A DNA stretch of 64,000 nt. Origin: Telopea speciosissima (Eukaryota > Streptophyta > Magnoliopsida > Proteales > Proteaceae). This document shows, in pieces, positions 33,201 to 46,544 of the stretch. The stretch covers positions 51,999,878-52,063,877 of the forward strand of contig NC_057926.1 in assembly GCF_018873765.1 (NCBI RefSeq), read 5' to 3'. The notes under the pieces are model-generated. The model ran no database searches and was not told the origin of the DNA. It was given only the letters and a program-made list of their open reading frames with translations. Each line of letters starts with the position of its first letter. The first letter of the stretch is position 1. The position numbers and the translations under genes are program-made.

Positions 33201-36200
33201 AAATCCACAAGTACTGTTCATTGTAACTACTAAGAATTTTGTTCCACCTGCAGCTAGATGTGCTTTGACCAGCTGAATATAATCAGAAACTGTTGCAGGA
33301 AGGATTTGTTCAAGAAGGTCATTGTTATCTGAAGCTTCCGCTGCATACACCACCGCCTCAGTGCCCATTGTAGCTGCAGCATCAGTACCTTTCTCCTATA
33401 TGATGATCCATCAAACTCAGACGATTAAACTGGGAAAGCTCAGGGACCAAGAAAATTTTAGCATAGATTACTTGGCATGCATTGTCAATCAGGAAAGAAA
33501 GAAGATGGCAGTTCAATCGTAGACATAACAAGTTATGAAGTTTAGAGATCCATGATGAACCTGATATGAAAGTGAATTTACACTTGGAGAAGAATCTTGC
33601 AAGCTTAGTAATAATAGAAACTACTTGGAACGTGTAGAACGGAAAAAGGAGACATTCAGAAAACCAAATTATGCAATCAACACAAAAACCAAGAGAGAAG
33701 CAACTTAGAGTTTTACGACCACAAAAGCAGTCAAGGTGCAGCGGAACATCATATAAATTTCCATTTGCACTTGACCGACAAGATTACAGGGCCACTCACA
33801 ATACGATCTATGCAAGTAAGCTTCCCTCAAAATAATTTCATCTGTTAATTGAGGAGAATCTACTGATGAACAGAGAGATCTTTAGAAGAACAAGTGAAGT
33901 TACTTACTTGTGCTTCATTCTGCAGATGCCTGCATAAAGTTCTCCAATAAAGAGCAACCTCTGCTTCCATTAGCTGATTGCTTGGAATGCATTGTCCTGA
34001 CATGGATATACAAAAGAAAATAGAGGAAATGTAATAAAGAAGAGCATCAACAAGAAATATCAATCTTATAAAATTTAAATTCAATGAATATATGTTTTCA
34101 CAGAGTCCATTCGGTAGAATCAATGAGGATTTTCACTTCTTCTAGTCTAATTTTATTTTGGAACACTGAGTTTGAAGTTCCATCTTCTGATTTCAGGTGA
34201 GAAATATGAATCATCTATGTTATTTGTGCCTTCTTTATGGATGTATAAATGATTCAACTCAGAAGATATATCATTGCTCAACAGTAGATACTTTTTGGAC
34301 AAATCCTTGAATCCAAGTTTAACTCATTCTTCCAAACAAATGTCGGATCAGACTTCCAAGTCCAAATCCAAGCAACACTTTGACAATTATATACATTAAT
34401 TGGCTTCACATATATAAGGTACACCATCACATCAGAAAGAATGTCAGGCACAGAAGGTTCCACCTATCACAGTATCTTGCATATTGAACATGTAAGAAGC
34501 AAGAAGATTTTTTTATTAGTTCTACCAACCTTCATTTGTGTCAGAGGTTGTTACAAAGAATTGCCGCATTCTTTGTCCATCCTGCACATTGACCATTCCA
34601 GCCTTTAAAAGGATCCCCATTACAGCCTCTCCAACTGATTCATAAGTTTCCACGTCAAGAAACTTAAGAAGGTCTATAGGATCTCCATTGCAACACTTAA
34701 CAAGCCACTCATCTTTCAACATCTTCAGACAGTCCTTTTTGACAGACTCAGCTCTGTCAGCAAGCCCCCTTTGAAGGATGATGGTCCTAAGCTTGATGCT
34801 GAAAGATCAGATGAGAGAAAAGGCCAGTTAAGTAAATTAACCATATGCATGCATGCAAGCTTAAATCACCATCTTTGACTTCTGGTATATGAAACAATTA
34901 AAATTGTGCCAGCATACTAAGAGATATCCTCCCCCCCCCCCCCTTCACTTTCTCTATTCTTATATTTTATTCTAGCCAAGCCCAAGAAAAATACCAATCT
35001 CTCATTGGAATCAGAGGGAAGAGAAGGGTTACATTAAAAATGCCATGGAACATTGAAAACTATACATAATAAGAGATTCAGAAGCAATGTCATTTGATAT
35101 AATGCTGAAAAGAGGAAAAAGAGGCACAAAGCAAATCATAGAAAATTGGCAATAGAGTTAGAAAAGTAAAAATTACCTAAGGCTTTGAAGGGGAAATTTA
35201 TTCCCCAAAACAAAGTATGCTGCTCTCCGCACCGACTCACTCACATCAAGTGTGCATCCAATGACTGCTGCTGATGTTGCATTGGAAGGAGGCAAAGATA
35301 TAACAATTGTCTTACGAACCTCCTGCAGATACTTTTACAGTTAGTCTCCAAGCAAGAGTGTTCTCCTGTTTATTTGACAAGTAGTGCAAAATCTAATTAG
35401 GGAAGAATCGTTTAAAATCAACTTTAGTAAAAGTACATTTTATGTGCCGCTTTTGTACCAAAAATTGAAAAATTATGGAGCACAAGAAATACAATTCTGA
35501 TTTCCTGATTTCCTTCTTGCAAGAAATACAACTGGAAAGCTATATGGGACACCATAAAGGCATGGTTTAAAGAATCCTGATTCTGATTAATGCAGATTCC
35601 CACAGCCTAATTTGGAATCGGCCATTAATGCTCTTTAATCTCCATTTTTTACCCTTTTTCCTTTATTTTAGTCAGTAAAATAGCAGAAAATCAATGAAAA
35701 ACTCACCTCTTTAGCTAGATCTATAAGACTTCTGAATCAGAAACTCCTCAGCATCATAGAGTTGTGAGTTGTGACAATTTTTGCTTCTTCTTCCTGGATC
35801 CATTTTCTAGGGTTGGGTTTCAGTTTTTTATTCTATTCGAATCAAAATCGACTATCCAATTGGAATTGGGGGAAGCCGATGCAGCTGATCCCTTGTCCAG
35901 TCCTGGATTTTAAAACATTGCATAGTGGAGACTGGAGTCTTCAAAAAAGACTTGCCTCATGGAAGGGAGGTACTTTCCGAAGGACAAACACCTACTCCAA
36001 ACAATCCATCTCCATATTCTCCATTCTAGCTCCTCCAAACAGATTTCCATGGCATGAAGCAGATGACTCTCTTTAGAACCATGATACAATTTGGTGGCTT
36101 CTGAAGCAACTTGAAAGCCTGAGTAGTCGCATTATCAAGGTTAAGACCTTCATCTCAGAGAACAAGATTTCCTCTTTCACAGTGGATATAGAGATTGGTG

Positions 36201-38566
36201 ATAGAAACAAATAGTCCGAAGAAAAATTATTGCTGCAGGGATGATTGGGATAGCCATGATGCAAACAACCATATTAAAAGATAGGTTTTGGAAAATTATT
36301 ATGAAGATCGTAACTCAATATCTTGAAGATATAAAATTGAATCTTAGAAAGGGTTACAGCAGACTGTTTTCAAAGGACACTTGGCGTGATTATGTTGGCT
36401 AGAAAAAACCCATATTAGATCTGTATAGAAGCACAACACTGCAGTATTCTGGAAGTTGTTCTATGGATGGAAGCCCATATTAGATCTGTATAGAAGCACA
36501 ACACTGTAGTATTCTGGAAGTTATTCTATGGATGGTACAGACTATAAGTTTCAGGCACGATTATTTATGAGAAGAAAATATTATCTTCGACCACCTTCTT
36601 CGGAAGAAAGTAAGCTACTTGAAGCTACCCCATTGAGGTAAATGGAAAGATTGCCACAGCTGAAAAGGTAGCAATAAAGCATAAATTCTCATGTCCTTGT
36701 TTTAAAGCCTGAGTGATTAGGAGCATTCTAGATCCTCCAAAACCGGCTTTTTCCATACAGAGCCATGGAGGACAAGATGTTCATGGTGATCAGCTGACAA
36801 GTATGGGAAATCATAATGGAGTAACATTGGATCAGTTCATCATCTACTTATTAAGTTCCCCTCTCCATGGAACTTCTGGAATATTTCTTTCCCCCTCAAT
36901 CTGTGTCGAGCACATTTGTTCTACCCCCTCTTTTGGATCTCATTTGGGGCTGGACGATGGAAACCTATAGCAGTATAGGACATACAGTAGAGTTCTACGG
37001 AAAATGACTCCTACAAATCGCTGCCAAGTAGAAACAAAGAAAAAGATAATCATTTGTTCTTTCTTTTTCCTTTTCTTTTTTCCCTTTTGATCATTGGAAA
37101 TCAGAGTATCTTAATCTTTCGGGATCTGGCACTTAAAAGCTACTATGACTCTGCTACTAGGCAGCAACCACCTAAGGTAAAAATAGCATTTAGCATCATT
37201 ATTGTACTTAAATGCTTGTTTTGGTGAACTACGTGATTGACGAATAAGCTCCATCAGAGGAACACTCATAATTCCTGCATACCACTTAATGTGAAATGTC
37301 CCAAAGATATCCAATATGTACTAAGAACCTTGTTATACAGAGACATCTAATTATCATGTGTTTCCCTGATAAGTCATAACGTCCAATGATTCAATGAATC
37401 AACTAATAGGCCCATCAAAACGAATAGATTTTACAACAGAAATGACCAAAAGTGAGATATGTGTTTTAATTCAGACGTTGTTGTTGCTGCCTTGTCCATA
37501 TAAAGCTTATATCTTAATACAAAAATCTATGTGAGAGATAGTCCTAAAACTCCAATAATTGTCGGGGGGACATGAGCAATCCTAATATTTAATTTCAGAT
37601 CAACTGTGCGGAACACTTACAGCGTTCTGTTCGAAAGGTAAAGTTTGAAGGAACAAATCGACGATATCACTGTTCTCCAAATCATTAGCAAATCGGGCAA
37701 GCCCTCTAACTGCGAATGTCCGGATTGCTGGGATCCTATCCCCAACCCTTAACTTCATGCAATCTATCACCTCATCCCAGAGTTCATTGCTCACTTCTGC
37801 ATCATCTGGCAACCGCATTATGATCTACAAAGTTCAAACAACAAATTCAAGAGTTTCACACACTCCAACCCAGAAAACCAAGTAAGAAATAACAATTAAG
37901 ATGCTGTGGCAAACTATAAAATTTTCTTTTCTCGCAAACAGTACACTTTAATCGAAAATTAAGTAATGATTTGAGCAAAGAGCTAAAATTTGCATTTCGA
38001 AAAAATAAAATTTCCAAAATTTACCGCAGCCACCTTCAGAACACACGACCCACGACCCAAAGTGGCAGTTTCTAACAAGTAAAATGAAAATTCAAATTCC
38101 TCCTTGCATAGTCGTAAATAGATTACAAATTGGAGGCTTACAGACTGAAAAAAACACAGGAAATAGGAAAAATTACTTCTGAGATTATCTGACACGACCG
38201 GAACCTAGCGGTCTTGTTGGAGGCAACAGCGGCGATCAGAAGGAACCGTAAGAACTCTTCCAGGAAAACATCACACTCGGAAGCGTGCTTGTCGTCACGG
38301 TAAGCGGAGAATACAGCGACAAAACGAACAATCCGTTCCGCAGAAGCTGTTCTTCTTTGGAAATCAAAGAGAGGAGTTAGGGTTTTGGAAAATGCCGAAA
38401 AGAAACATTGAGGAGAAGATGAACGAAGGGCCAAGAGCTCTTTCAACTTTCTCGTGTGGATCGCATAGGAAGATCGGCATTCGTCCAGAACCCTCGCGAT
38501 CTGCTGCATCAGAAGCTTCCCTTCTCTGTCTTCCATTGGTGGAGCTCTTTCTCCTGCCACTGTCAT
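30294..38566 (-). CDS. CAPG: Condensin I subunit CAP-G (condensin complex subunit 3)
   Basis: Twelve exons on the minus strand: 38566-38177, 37824-37621, 35322-35177, 34798-34530, 33996-33908, 33395-33248, 33165-32726, 32552-32038, 31941-31881, 31760-31476, 31240-30979, 30634-30294 (TGA). They join in frame to 1049 residues, the normal size for plant CAP-G. HEAT-type helical repeats run through most of the protein (for example RIPAIRTFAVRGLARFAND and SNATSAAVIGCTLDVSESV), followed by the Cnd3-type C-terminal region. The tail is basic then acidic (RSTRPTRSRRRVRRED, SDESDEFIE). Role known for the family: non-SMC HEAT subunit of condensin that compacts chromosomes in mitosis. Intron 9 needs a GC donor. 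A second in-frame ATG at 38536 could also be the start. The 5' end is CT-rich with no clear TATA. Confidence 0.95.
36409..36538. repeat. 65-bp tandem duplication in CAP-G intron 2
   Basis: 36409-36473 and 36474-36538 are almost identical (catattagatctgtataga and attctggaagttrttc in both), differing at very few positions, so the duplication is recent compared with other repeats here. Confidence 0.85.
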
Positions 38567-38664
38567 CTCTCTCTCTCAAATCTCAACTGATCTGCGAAAC
38601 CCCTCACTCTCTCTCTCTCTCCAAAACGTACTTTCTGTTTGAATTTGGGAGGGAAATTTTTCGT

Positions 38665-39055
38665 TAAAGTTAACGTCGCGAGTGTCAAGAAATACCAAAT
38701 ATGAAAAAAGCCCCCAACTGTCTCTCTCTCCAATTGTGATTCTACCAATAAAAAAGGGTTTTTCCACATGCCCTCCTCAAATTGCCCATACGACTAATGC
38801 ACCCTTGAACGTTTACCAATTCCAAATGCACCTCTACTTTCCAAATTTTGTAACACTTTAATCCAGTCTGTTAGTGTGGGACGTTAGAGGTTAATTTCAA
38901 GAATCTAATAACTAAAATGCCTTTGTGATAGAAAATCACCAAAATTAAAGAATAAAATGACCAAATTGACGCCAACATCAAGAAATATCAAATATGCAAA
39001 AAGCCCCCAAGTCTCTCTCTCTCTCTTCATTTGTGATTCTACCAAAAAAAAAAAA
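38665..39055. repeat. Pair of about 95-bp direct repeats upstream of CAP-G
   Basis: 38675-38760 and about 38965-39052 share atcaagaaatatcaaatatg-like, aaaaagcccccaa, a CT run and gtgattctaccaa. The unit spacing is about 290 bases. The copies flank spacer containing taatccagtctgttagtg. Both lie in the presumed CAP-G promoter region. Confidence 0.65.
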
Positions 39056-39129
39056 TTATGATTGGGAGTCTAACTTCAATAGCACCATAAGATATACAAG
39101 TTAGAGTAATGATCATAATTGCAAGCATC

Positions 39130-39250
39130 TCACTGTGGAGTCCGGATCCTCTCCAGCCCGCATTGGATGGCTGGAGCTGTTCGGCATGTGCCCCAAGGAC
39201 ACATCCAACCATCCGATGCATGCTGTACTCATTGGCAAGAGGATTTTTTT
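39130..39250. repeat. Partly palindromic repeat
   Basis: gcattggatggctgga pairs with the reverse complement of tccaaccatccgatgc; gatcctctcc words recall the arm of the element at 6367. Probably a MITE remnant. Confidence 0.4.
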
Positions 39251-40008
39251 GCCTTATTGTGTGCACCTATTTCCATATTTCGAGCCATATGGAGGTGACG
39301 TAGCCAACCTGAACTATTGCAGATAAAGGATCTCTTTTGATTGAGACAATTAAAACATTTAATTATCCAACTTAACATATCATTCAAATTGGTACAATTT
39401 TAACTTCAAATTTGCCGCATGACAATCAATGGATTAATCTGTATGATCAACGATCAGATAAGCATCTCATTGGTAGATTTTCAACTTAAAATGAGTAAAG
39501 GAAGTAGCTAAAAATACAAATGATACCAATTCTTATTTTATAAACCTTATGTTATATTCATCTCCATTTGGTGGCATTTGGTAATTTTATTAAAACTTTG
39601 AATTAGAGTTTGAACAACTTTCTTTGTTTATTTTAGCCTAAAAACTAAAAAAATGTCATTGAGATGTGTGTGAAGTCCTCTATCACATGAACTAATCTAA
39701 TGCACTGCCCAAGTTGCAAATAGTGAAGTGTTTTCTTCACCAGGCATAGTGACACATAGGACCTTAAAACTTGTCATTACCTTGCATTAATATTTCAGTT
39801 GTTTCTACAAAAGTTTTTTGACAGGTTTTCTCACACCCACAGTCAAGGGAGAACCCCTTGACCATTGACCAATGGGTTTGGATGTGTTCACGGGGTATAT
39901 CAACCATACATACATTAATGGTCATTGATGATTGTAGAGGATAACTTTCCCCAAAAAAATTTGGGAAATTTTCTATTAATCCTTTATTCTAATTCTATAT
40001 TTATTCAA

Positions 40009-40203
40009 GGGACAAAGAATGTCACCCAATCGCAAGCGCTCAGTGCACGCCATCCCTGTACCCAGACACAGGGGCACGTGAAATGATCGTTGCACTGGTA
40101 CCTTAGTCATTTCCGCCTATCTAGGGGGGTGCGGCGGTCATGCATCCCTTTGTATGGGCACAAGGGCAGCATGCGCTACACGACCGGTGATGTTCTTTAT
40201 CCC
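40009..40203. mobile_element. MITE with perfect 9-bp target duplication (MULE-like)
   Basis: Left end gggacaaagaatgtcaccc and right end ccggtgatgttctttatccc are inverted repeats, and the subterminal parts also pair. The 9-mer tttattcaa flanks it exactly (40000-40008, 40204-40212). The 9-bp size points to a Mutator-like origin. It is the best-defined copy of the family also seen at 6705, 17012 and 29460. Confidence 0.85.
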
Positions 40204-40212
40204 TTTATTCAA

Positions 40213-42470
40213 ACTCCTCTACTCAAAGTTTCTTAACTAATTCCCCCCGGAAAAGTAAATTTCCCTTCTCTCTCCCCTGCTAGTTCTAAATCCTAAAATT
40301 ACTCATGCTCCTCTCCACTCCCTTCTTATAGCCTCTCTAATGGCACCCCACTCCCACAGTCTTTCTTCGGCATCTTCTCCCACTCTATGCCCTGCCACAA
40401 GCTCTCACCTTGCCTTCCCCTTTATCTTGAGCCACCCCTCTCCTCAACCCCACCTTAGTAAATTCTTAAATGAGAAGTCGAGAAACCAACAAAGAGCATT
40501 TTATGATTGAGTGAGAGACTTTTGTGACTTTTGAGGTAGAATATCAAGGAGAGAATGTCTATAATTGATTAGACGAAAATCCGGATCTATTAGCCGGTAT
40601 TTTGGTAAATTGCTTGCAATTTTTTTTCAAAATTAATATTATTTACTAATATTTGTTTTCACAAACAGTTTTGGAAAATATTGTTACTGGTCCAATCAAA
40701 ATTACAGAATCTTTGATAAAAATAAATTTTTTATAGATTGGGGTTATGATAGTACACACATACTCTATAGTCTATGATGCGATATTGTACTATTGGGGAC
40801 TGATGTCATCTACTTAAATTGAAAATTTTTTGTTACACCTGTTTAGCTATGTATGTATTGGTAAATAACACATTAGTGAATGTAGCATTAACCTGACAGG
40901 CAAACTGGATGGAATCCGAATGAGATCTTTCCCCCTTCCTCATTTGCCCAACCCATTTATGTAGCATATTTATTACTGGCCATGGTCTATTGAATTGAAC
41001 CCATTAAATGTTGACAGATGAGATCTCACATCAAGATTTGCAAAATGATGTGATAGAGAAATTTTTATCTACAACTAAATCATACACTAGTTTTATTGGA
41101 TTCAAATATAGAGCTGATTTAGGAAGGTTTTGCATTTGGTTCAATTTGGAAAAACCAAATCACGTTATATTCTAAAAGAGTTATTGGAAAGTAATTGAGT
41201 GTGAACATTACATGTAAACAATAGTTATCTTTGACAATATACAAGTTGTTTTGTCTCTCTCCTTGGAGATTTGATTCCACATCAATTCATTCCCCTTCTC
41301 TTTCTTTAGAGAACCACTATTAGAGCTCCTCCTTCTTCCTTGTGTGAGTGTGTGAGGTAAAGGACTAAGATTTTGTGAAAACTCTATGATAGTGGCCAAT
41401 GTTGACGAGAACGAAAAGTGGTAGTGGTAAGAAGAACTAATCGCGAAAGGGTTAAGATCACATGAAGGGTTTGCGTTTGTGAACATCTAGGTAACCTTGT
41501 TCTTTCTTGTGTATGCCATTAAATTTTTTAATGGTCATTCCCACCGATGGATCGATCCGTCACCCAATAACTGTAACCATTGTAACTAGTGAGAGTTTTT
41601 AAAACTACCGTTAACTTTCTTAATGGTAAGAAGGTTTTAAAATGGAGAGGGACCACTTGTCTCATTGGGCAGTTAGATAGGATAAAAAGAATGTCCCAAA
41701 GCACGAGGCTCCGCTTCGCAAGGGAGATTGTTTCCAAGTTTGAATCCGCAATCAACAGGTTGTTATAGTGCAACTGTTGCGCCAAGGGCAAGGGCAAATA
41801 GATAGGATAAGATCCACACAAAAAATTTATTCCAGCCCACAATTGACACCTCTAAATTGGATAAATACAGGTTATATGGTTGTATCAGCTGGCTAAGTTG
41901 ATTTATTTATCAAACTATATACTATATGCAAATTTATTTTATGACAGTGTCTGATGGACACCCCTAGCCTATTGGTATATGTAGAGCTCGACACCTTCTT
42001 TTAATTGTTCATTGTCTTATTCATTGTCTTTAAGATAAGAGTATCAAAGGGTTTTCAATAATAAGTTTAAAAGTGACAAATCATTATGTCATTATCTAAA
42101 AGTGTCATTGTCATGCATATTTTTCGAGTACACATGTAAATGACACTATTATCCTCATTAGAAGAAAAAAAATATGTATTATACCAAAAAAACAAAAAAG
42201 TAAAATTACAAATTATTTGACACCTTAAGGGTTATCAACTATCAATATGAAAATCCCTTATTTAATTATTCCTACAAAACTATGAGTGTAAGACCCCATT
42301 ATCATTACCCTCATTGTAACCTTTATACTCTCCTCATTTTCTTATAGGACGATAAATGTTACACTTAATATCCAAACTAGGGTAGGGATAAAGCATGCAT
42401 ATTGATCAATGGATACCCATTTCAACCCTACTTACAAATATAACTTGATGTTTAATTTTTATTGATCAAC
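40213..42470. other. Spacer, no gene seen
   Basis: AT-rich, with a CT-rich patch at about 40260-40450 and a short C-rich frame that looks accidental. I see no gene and no complete element. Confidence 0.4.
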
Positions 42471-42479
42471 CAGTTATAT

Positions 42480-42790
42480 AGGAAAGGTAATGTGGTGGCT
42501 AATTTCCTCTCTAATGAAGGTGCAATCTCTTTGTTTTTCCCTTTAAATTGATAGCGATAAGGATTATTACAGTTAACGACAATTCTTTATAAATAAAAAA
42601 TGTGTAAGAAAGAGTGATTGCAATCCTATTCTCCATTGCCAATGAAGACACTCTCATCTCATCATGGACGTAGGCACTTTACTGAATCACGTCTATCCTT
42701 GTTTGATTGCTCTTTCTTTAGTTTCTTTTTGTTTTCTACATCATGTATAGGCTTTAGTATCTACATCTCTAATGCTTATTCAACTCACAA
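42480..42790 (+). mobile_element. LTR fragment, copia-like
   Basis: Shares ctttaaattgatagcgat, ccattgccaatgaagac and the U5-like words catggacgtaggcacttt and gaatcacgtctatcc with the repeat at 12531-13075. It is a broken piece without partner LTR or internal region. Confidence 0.5.
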
Positions 42791-43239
42791 CCTTGTTCAT
42801 ATTTTCCGGATTTTTCAACACAAGCTCACCCTATACACAATAAAAACTCCTATTATCTTCTAGATCATTAGATATGCTCAACATAAACTTCAACCAACTC
42901 TAGAGTTCTAACAATTTTTCTTTTCAAGACTGAATGAAGCATTCAGTCCTCAGCTGAAACAAAGTAGCACATTCAACTGTAGCGATGTAATGGCATATGT
43001 TAAACTGCAAACAGATGTCATAGCTTACATTTATTTCCAATGAAAACCAATAACCAAACAAAGTTGATTCACTTGTTGGCAATGAAATACCAAATAAACA
43101 ATCAATTCCCTCTTCTTCTTCACAGATCTGGAAAATGCCCATGAAAGCAATATGCCTATTGGCCAATTTTATTGAGGTATTGCCAAAGAATTCAATGGTC
43201 AATGTCAGCTGAAATAGACTCTATCTTATGAAGAATTAA

Positions 43240-43378
43240 GGCTGTATTTGGTATGCATTTTCGGAATAGATTATGGGTCTAGAATGCATTTTGAAGTGAA
43301 AAAAATAAAGAAGAACTGGATTTCAGAATGTATTCTAGACCTAAAATATATTTTGAGAATGTATACCAAACAGAACCC
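43240..43378. mobile_element. Tourist-like MITE
   Basis: Starts ggctgtatttggtatgcatt and ends gtataccaaacagaaccc; internal gtctagaatgcatttt and tgtattctagacc also pair. A taa triplet precedes it. Same family as 8906 and 50199. Confidence 0.65.
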
Positions 43379-43534
43379 AATTGTTTGCTAAAACAGCTGG
43401 CTTGCTAAACATATAAGGAATAGAGTTTGATTCATGGTGTCCATATGATTGAGATAGAGCATAACATTTAACATAAGAGCGATCTAGGCAATGCCCTTTT
43501 TTCCGTTTATTTGATTATTGCAGTTTGTTAATTA

Positions 43535-43680
43535 TAAAAAAGACATACCCAGTGTACAAGGCTCCCGCCATTACGGGGTCTAGGGAGAGTCATAGTATAC
43601 GCAGTTGTACTCTTATCTCGTGAAGAATTTGTTTCTCGACTTGATCTACAACTATAAGTGGGTAAAGCATCATCAATGAT
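43535..43680 (-). mobile_element. Au-type SINE, 5'-truncated or decayed
   Basis: Read on the minus strand: acgcagttgtac / gactctccctagaccccg / taatggcgggagcc / gggtatgtctttttt words follow the order of the Au SINE 3' half. The tRNA-like head is too diverged to place. Confidence 0.7.
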
Positions 43681-44608
43681 ACTTGGATTGGGAAAATGAA
43701 CCATTAGCCATGGGCTTAGCAAAGGTTAGGTTATCTATTTGATGAAAAGAGGGATAGATTATTAATGGGTTATAGGTATATGCTTACTTGGGTAATTGCT
43801 TTGGGAAGATGTATGTGTATAATATGCAAGGCATACAAGGAAAATTCCTAATTAGTCCCTAACTAGACTAATATATGAGTAGGTTAAGACCCATCTTGTG
43901 TTTCCACTTTTTTTGAGACCATGAGTGTGAAGGCATTTCACAGGGAGGACATAAGATAGAGCAGACCAAAAATTCACCTTGACTTGCATCCATGGATCAT
44001 TGGGAGAATCTAGATTTCTCTCTCTCTCTTTCCTGGAGAACATTACTTGAAGAGAATTACCTTTTGGAACATTCTCTAGGGAAGATCTAACTATAAAAAA
44101 CAAACAGCAACTACAAGAACAACAGCAATTGGATCAGATCAGAAAGTTAATTTCTTAGAGATTGATCCATGAAACATAACCAACTACTGAAATTCGTCTC
44201 AGATCAAACACAAAAAACAAAAGAATTCCAGCTTCTGGACTTGGAAAAGATCATTGTTCATATATGAATCAGAAAGTTAAAAATTTCAGTAATGCCTAAC
44301 TAATGATATACTCAATTCGTCTCTACCCGGATCCTCAAATCAACCCAACAGGAAAATGAAAAACAGAAAAAAGAAGATTCTTGAATGCTATTAAAAAGCA
44401 AGAAAGAAAAGAAGAGCAGAGCTGCATATATACATTTAACCACCCAGAGAATGTAAGTTCCTTCCAACCCAGAGATTTCTAACCCTAAGAAGCAAAGGAA
44501 ATCAAGAGAAGGAGAGACCAGAGGAAGAACAGCATTCAAGTTTCAGCCATCGTTCTTCACCATTACTGTTTGCAGAGAGATAGCCGCAGTTTATTCGAAA
44601 GAAGAATC

Positions 44609-45169
44609 CTAACTAGAACCAGTCATCATAATCTTGAATTCTTCGAAATTGATCAATCCATCACCATCACAATCGACCCCACTAATCATCTTCCTACAAT
44701 CTGCAAGCGAAGTCTCTTCCCCCAAGCTCCTCAACACAGTCTGCAATTCCTCAGGTGAAATCGACCCGTTTCGATCAATATCATATATCAAGAAAGCATT
44801 CCTCAAATCCTCAAGAACCTTCACAGTATCAACCCCTTGCGTGTTTAACTCAATAAACTCATTCAGATCAATGTGCCCATCTCCATCCGAATCAACCTCC
44901 TTAATCATCTTCTCCAATTCCTCCTCCGTCGTAGGATGCCCAAGACTCCCCATGATCGCACCCAGTTCAGACGAAGAAATCTTCCCATCCCCATTCACAT
45001 CGAATTTCTTGAAAACATTCTCAAGCTCCTCGATCTGATTCCTCGCCTGTGTGAACGAAACCGGCCCAGATTGAAAAGGGTTTTCTTGATTTCCATGGCT
45101 TGACCCTGCAGGCGACTGCGACTTTGACGATGATTTCTTTCTCCGAGCAAGAAAAGACTTAATTCCCAT
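44609..45169 (-). CDS. Calmodulin-like calcium-binding protein (CML), four EF-hands
   Basis: Intronless, 186 residues, ATG at 45169, stop TGA... complement at 44609. A basic, Ser-rich N terminus of about 45 residues (MGIKSFLARRKKSSSKS) precedes two pairs of EF-hands. The calcium loops are residues 57-68 (DVNGDGKISSSE), 93-104 (DSDGDGHIDLNE), 130-141 (DIDRNGSISPEE) and 166-177 (DCDGDGLINFEE). All four carry Asp at position 1 and Glu at position 12, so all should bind calcium. Loop 3 has the less usual Arg-Asn in the middle. Known for the family: calcium sensor that changes shape and binds target proteins. The closest type is CML25/26-like (inference). Gly2 is present, but the next residues do not fit a good N-myristoylation site. 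The 5' flank carries no obvious TATA box. Confidence 0.93.
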   Translation of the reverse strand: MGIKSFLARRKKSSSKSQSPAGSSHGNQENPFQSGPVSFTQARNQIEELENVFKKFDVNGDGKISSSELGAIMGSLGHPTTEEELEKMIKEVDSDGDGHIDLNEFIELNTQGVDTVKVLEDLRNAFLIYDIDRNGSISPEELQTVLRSLGEETSLADCRKMISGVDCDGDGLINFEEFKIMMTGSS

Positions 45170-46540
45170 GATTTTTTTCTGGTTTTCAAGTCCGAATAAC
45201 CAAAGAAACTAAACAGAAACTGAAGATCAAGCAATTTAGCCACCATATGAGAGAGAAACGAACAAAAAGAAGTAGAGAAGAACAGAAATCTCTTTCTGTT
45301 GAAACACTAAATAAAGGGTAACCGCGTGAATCTGGAATTCCCGTTAGAATTGGAGTTCCAAAGCCGAATTTAGTTAGGAGAAGTTACCAAGCTTAGAATG
45401 AGACTTCGCCCTTCTCTATCTTTAGCGATGATATCCGTAAAACTCAAGAACTCTCAAAGAGACTCCATGAGTTCACCAAACACTGTTAAACCCATAAATG
45501 CAAAATTTCTAAAAAGATTAAAAGAGATTTTAAAACGACGAGAATAACGGCTATATTTAATAGTATAGAGAAAGTGTTAGGAAATTTCGAACAAACGACT
45601 TGTTCTTTTCCAGCTTACAAGACCAAGAACGTTTCCCGCGCTCATCAATCTACGTGGCATTATGACCGTTTAATATTCCAGTAACGAACGATCAAGATTG
45701 ATCAGTTAAGAAAGCGCGTGACACTTGTATAGAATATTAGCCGTTGATACTCTGATTTGGTCATCCAAAGGACAGATATTCCGTATTTCGGCCATTTAAT
45801 ACTTAATTAATTAATTATTAAAATTTCTTTAAATTTCTTTAAATTTTGATTATTATATTAAGTAAAGAGAAGAAAACTTCAAAAAGGGTTCCAGCTTTTA
45901 AGCGTGAATAGAGGTGGAAAAGAAGAGGATTTCTAAGGAGTAGGTTCTTTGATAAAGTTTACGGAGTATTGTATTAAGTTGTGGTTAATGAATCGAAGAG
46001 TTAGAATTTGTTGATAATGAGATGGATGGCTATGATGATGGTAGTGTAGAATGATATCATGCTGTAGCATTTATGAGACTCGTGCCCAAACGGTAACCTT
46101 TTTCTATACGACTCTACCCATACAGACGTGCCGCGTGCGTTGCTCTAAAAAGATAAAATGGGACTGTCACCGTGTGTCCGTGTCACGGAAGTGTTTAATG
46201 AATCCAACTAAACACGGAATGTGTGGTGGGCCAACCTCTTTGTCATTTAAACGTTTGAAATTGGTTTGGATTGTCTGATTGGAATCATGATCAAGATTTG
46301 TCTATTTCTTCCCGTGCTTCTCACATGGAACCTGTTGGGTTTATTCATTACTCTCACGTGTGTAGAAAGTGAGTGCAACCTTTTACAGCGTGGTTTGTTA
46401 AGAAGGAATCATTAAAGGTGATGGGTTTTACCTAGTTGGGCTAATTAAGGCCCATAAGGCTTCAATCTTGGCCCATGTCCAAGAGAGTGTCAGATGGGTT
46501 GGAGGTTCTGTTTGGTTGCCCTCTCCCCATGTAGGTGCAT
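45170..46540. other. CML 5' flank and spacer
   Basis: Holds the CML 5' UTR and presumed promoter (first few hundred bases), then AT-rich spacer. A short frame at about 46051-46278 has no family resemblance. Confidence 0.4.
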
Positions 46541-46544
46541 GGAT

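Noticed and set aside
35771-36264. Frames of 63-101 residues in CAP-G intron 2
   Set aside because: No family resemblance. The flanking CAP-G exons join in frame without them, and the total protein length is already normal.
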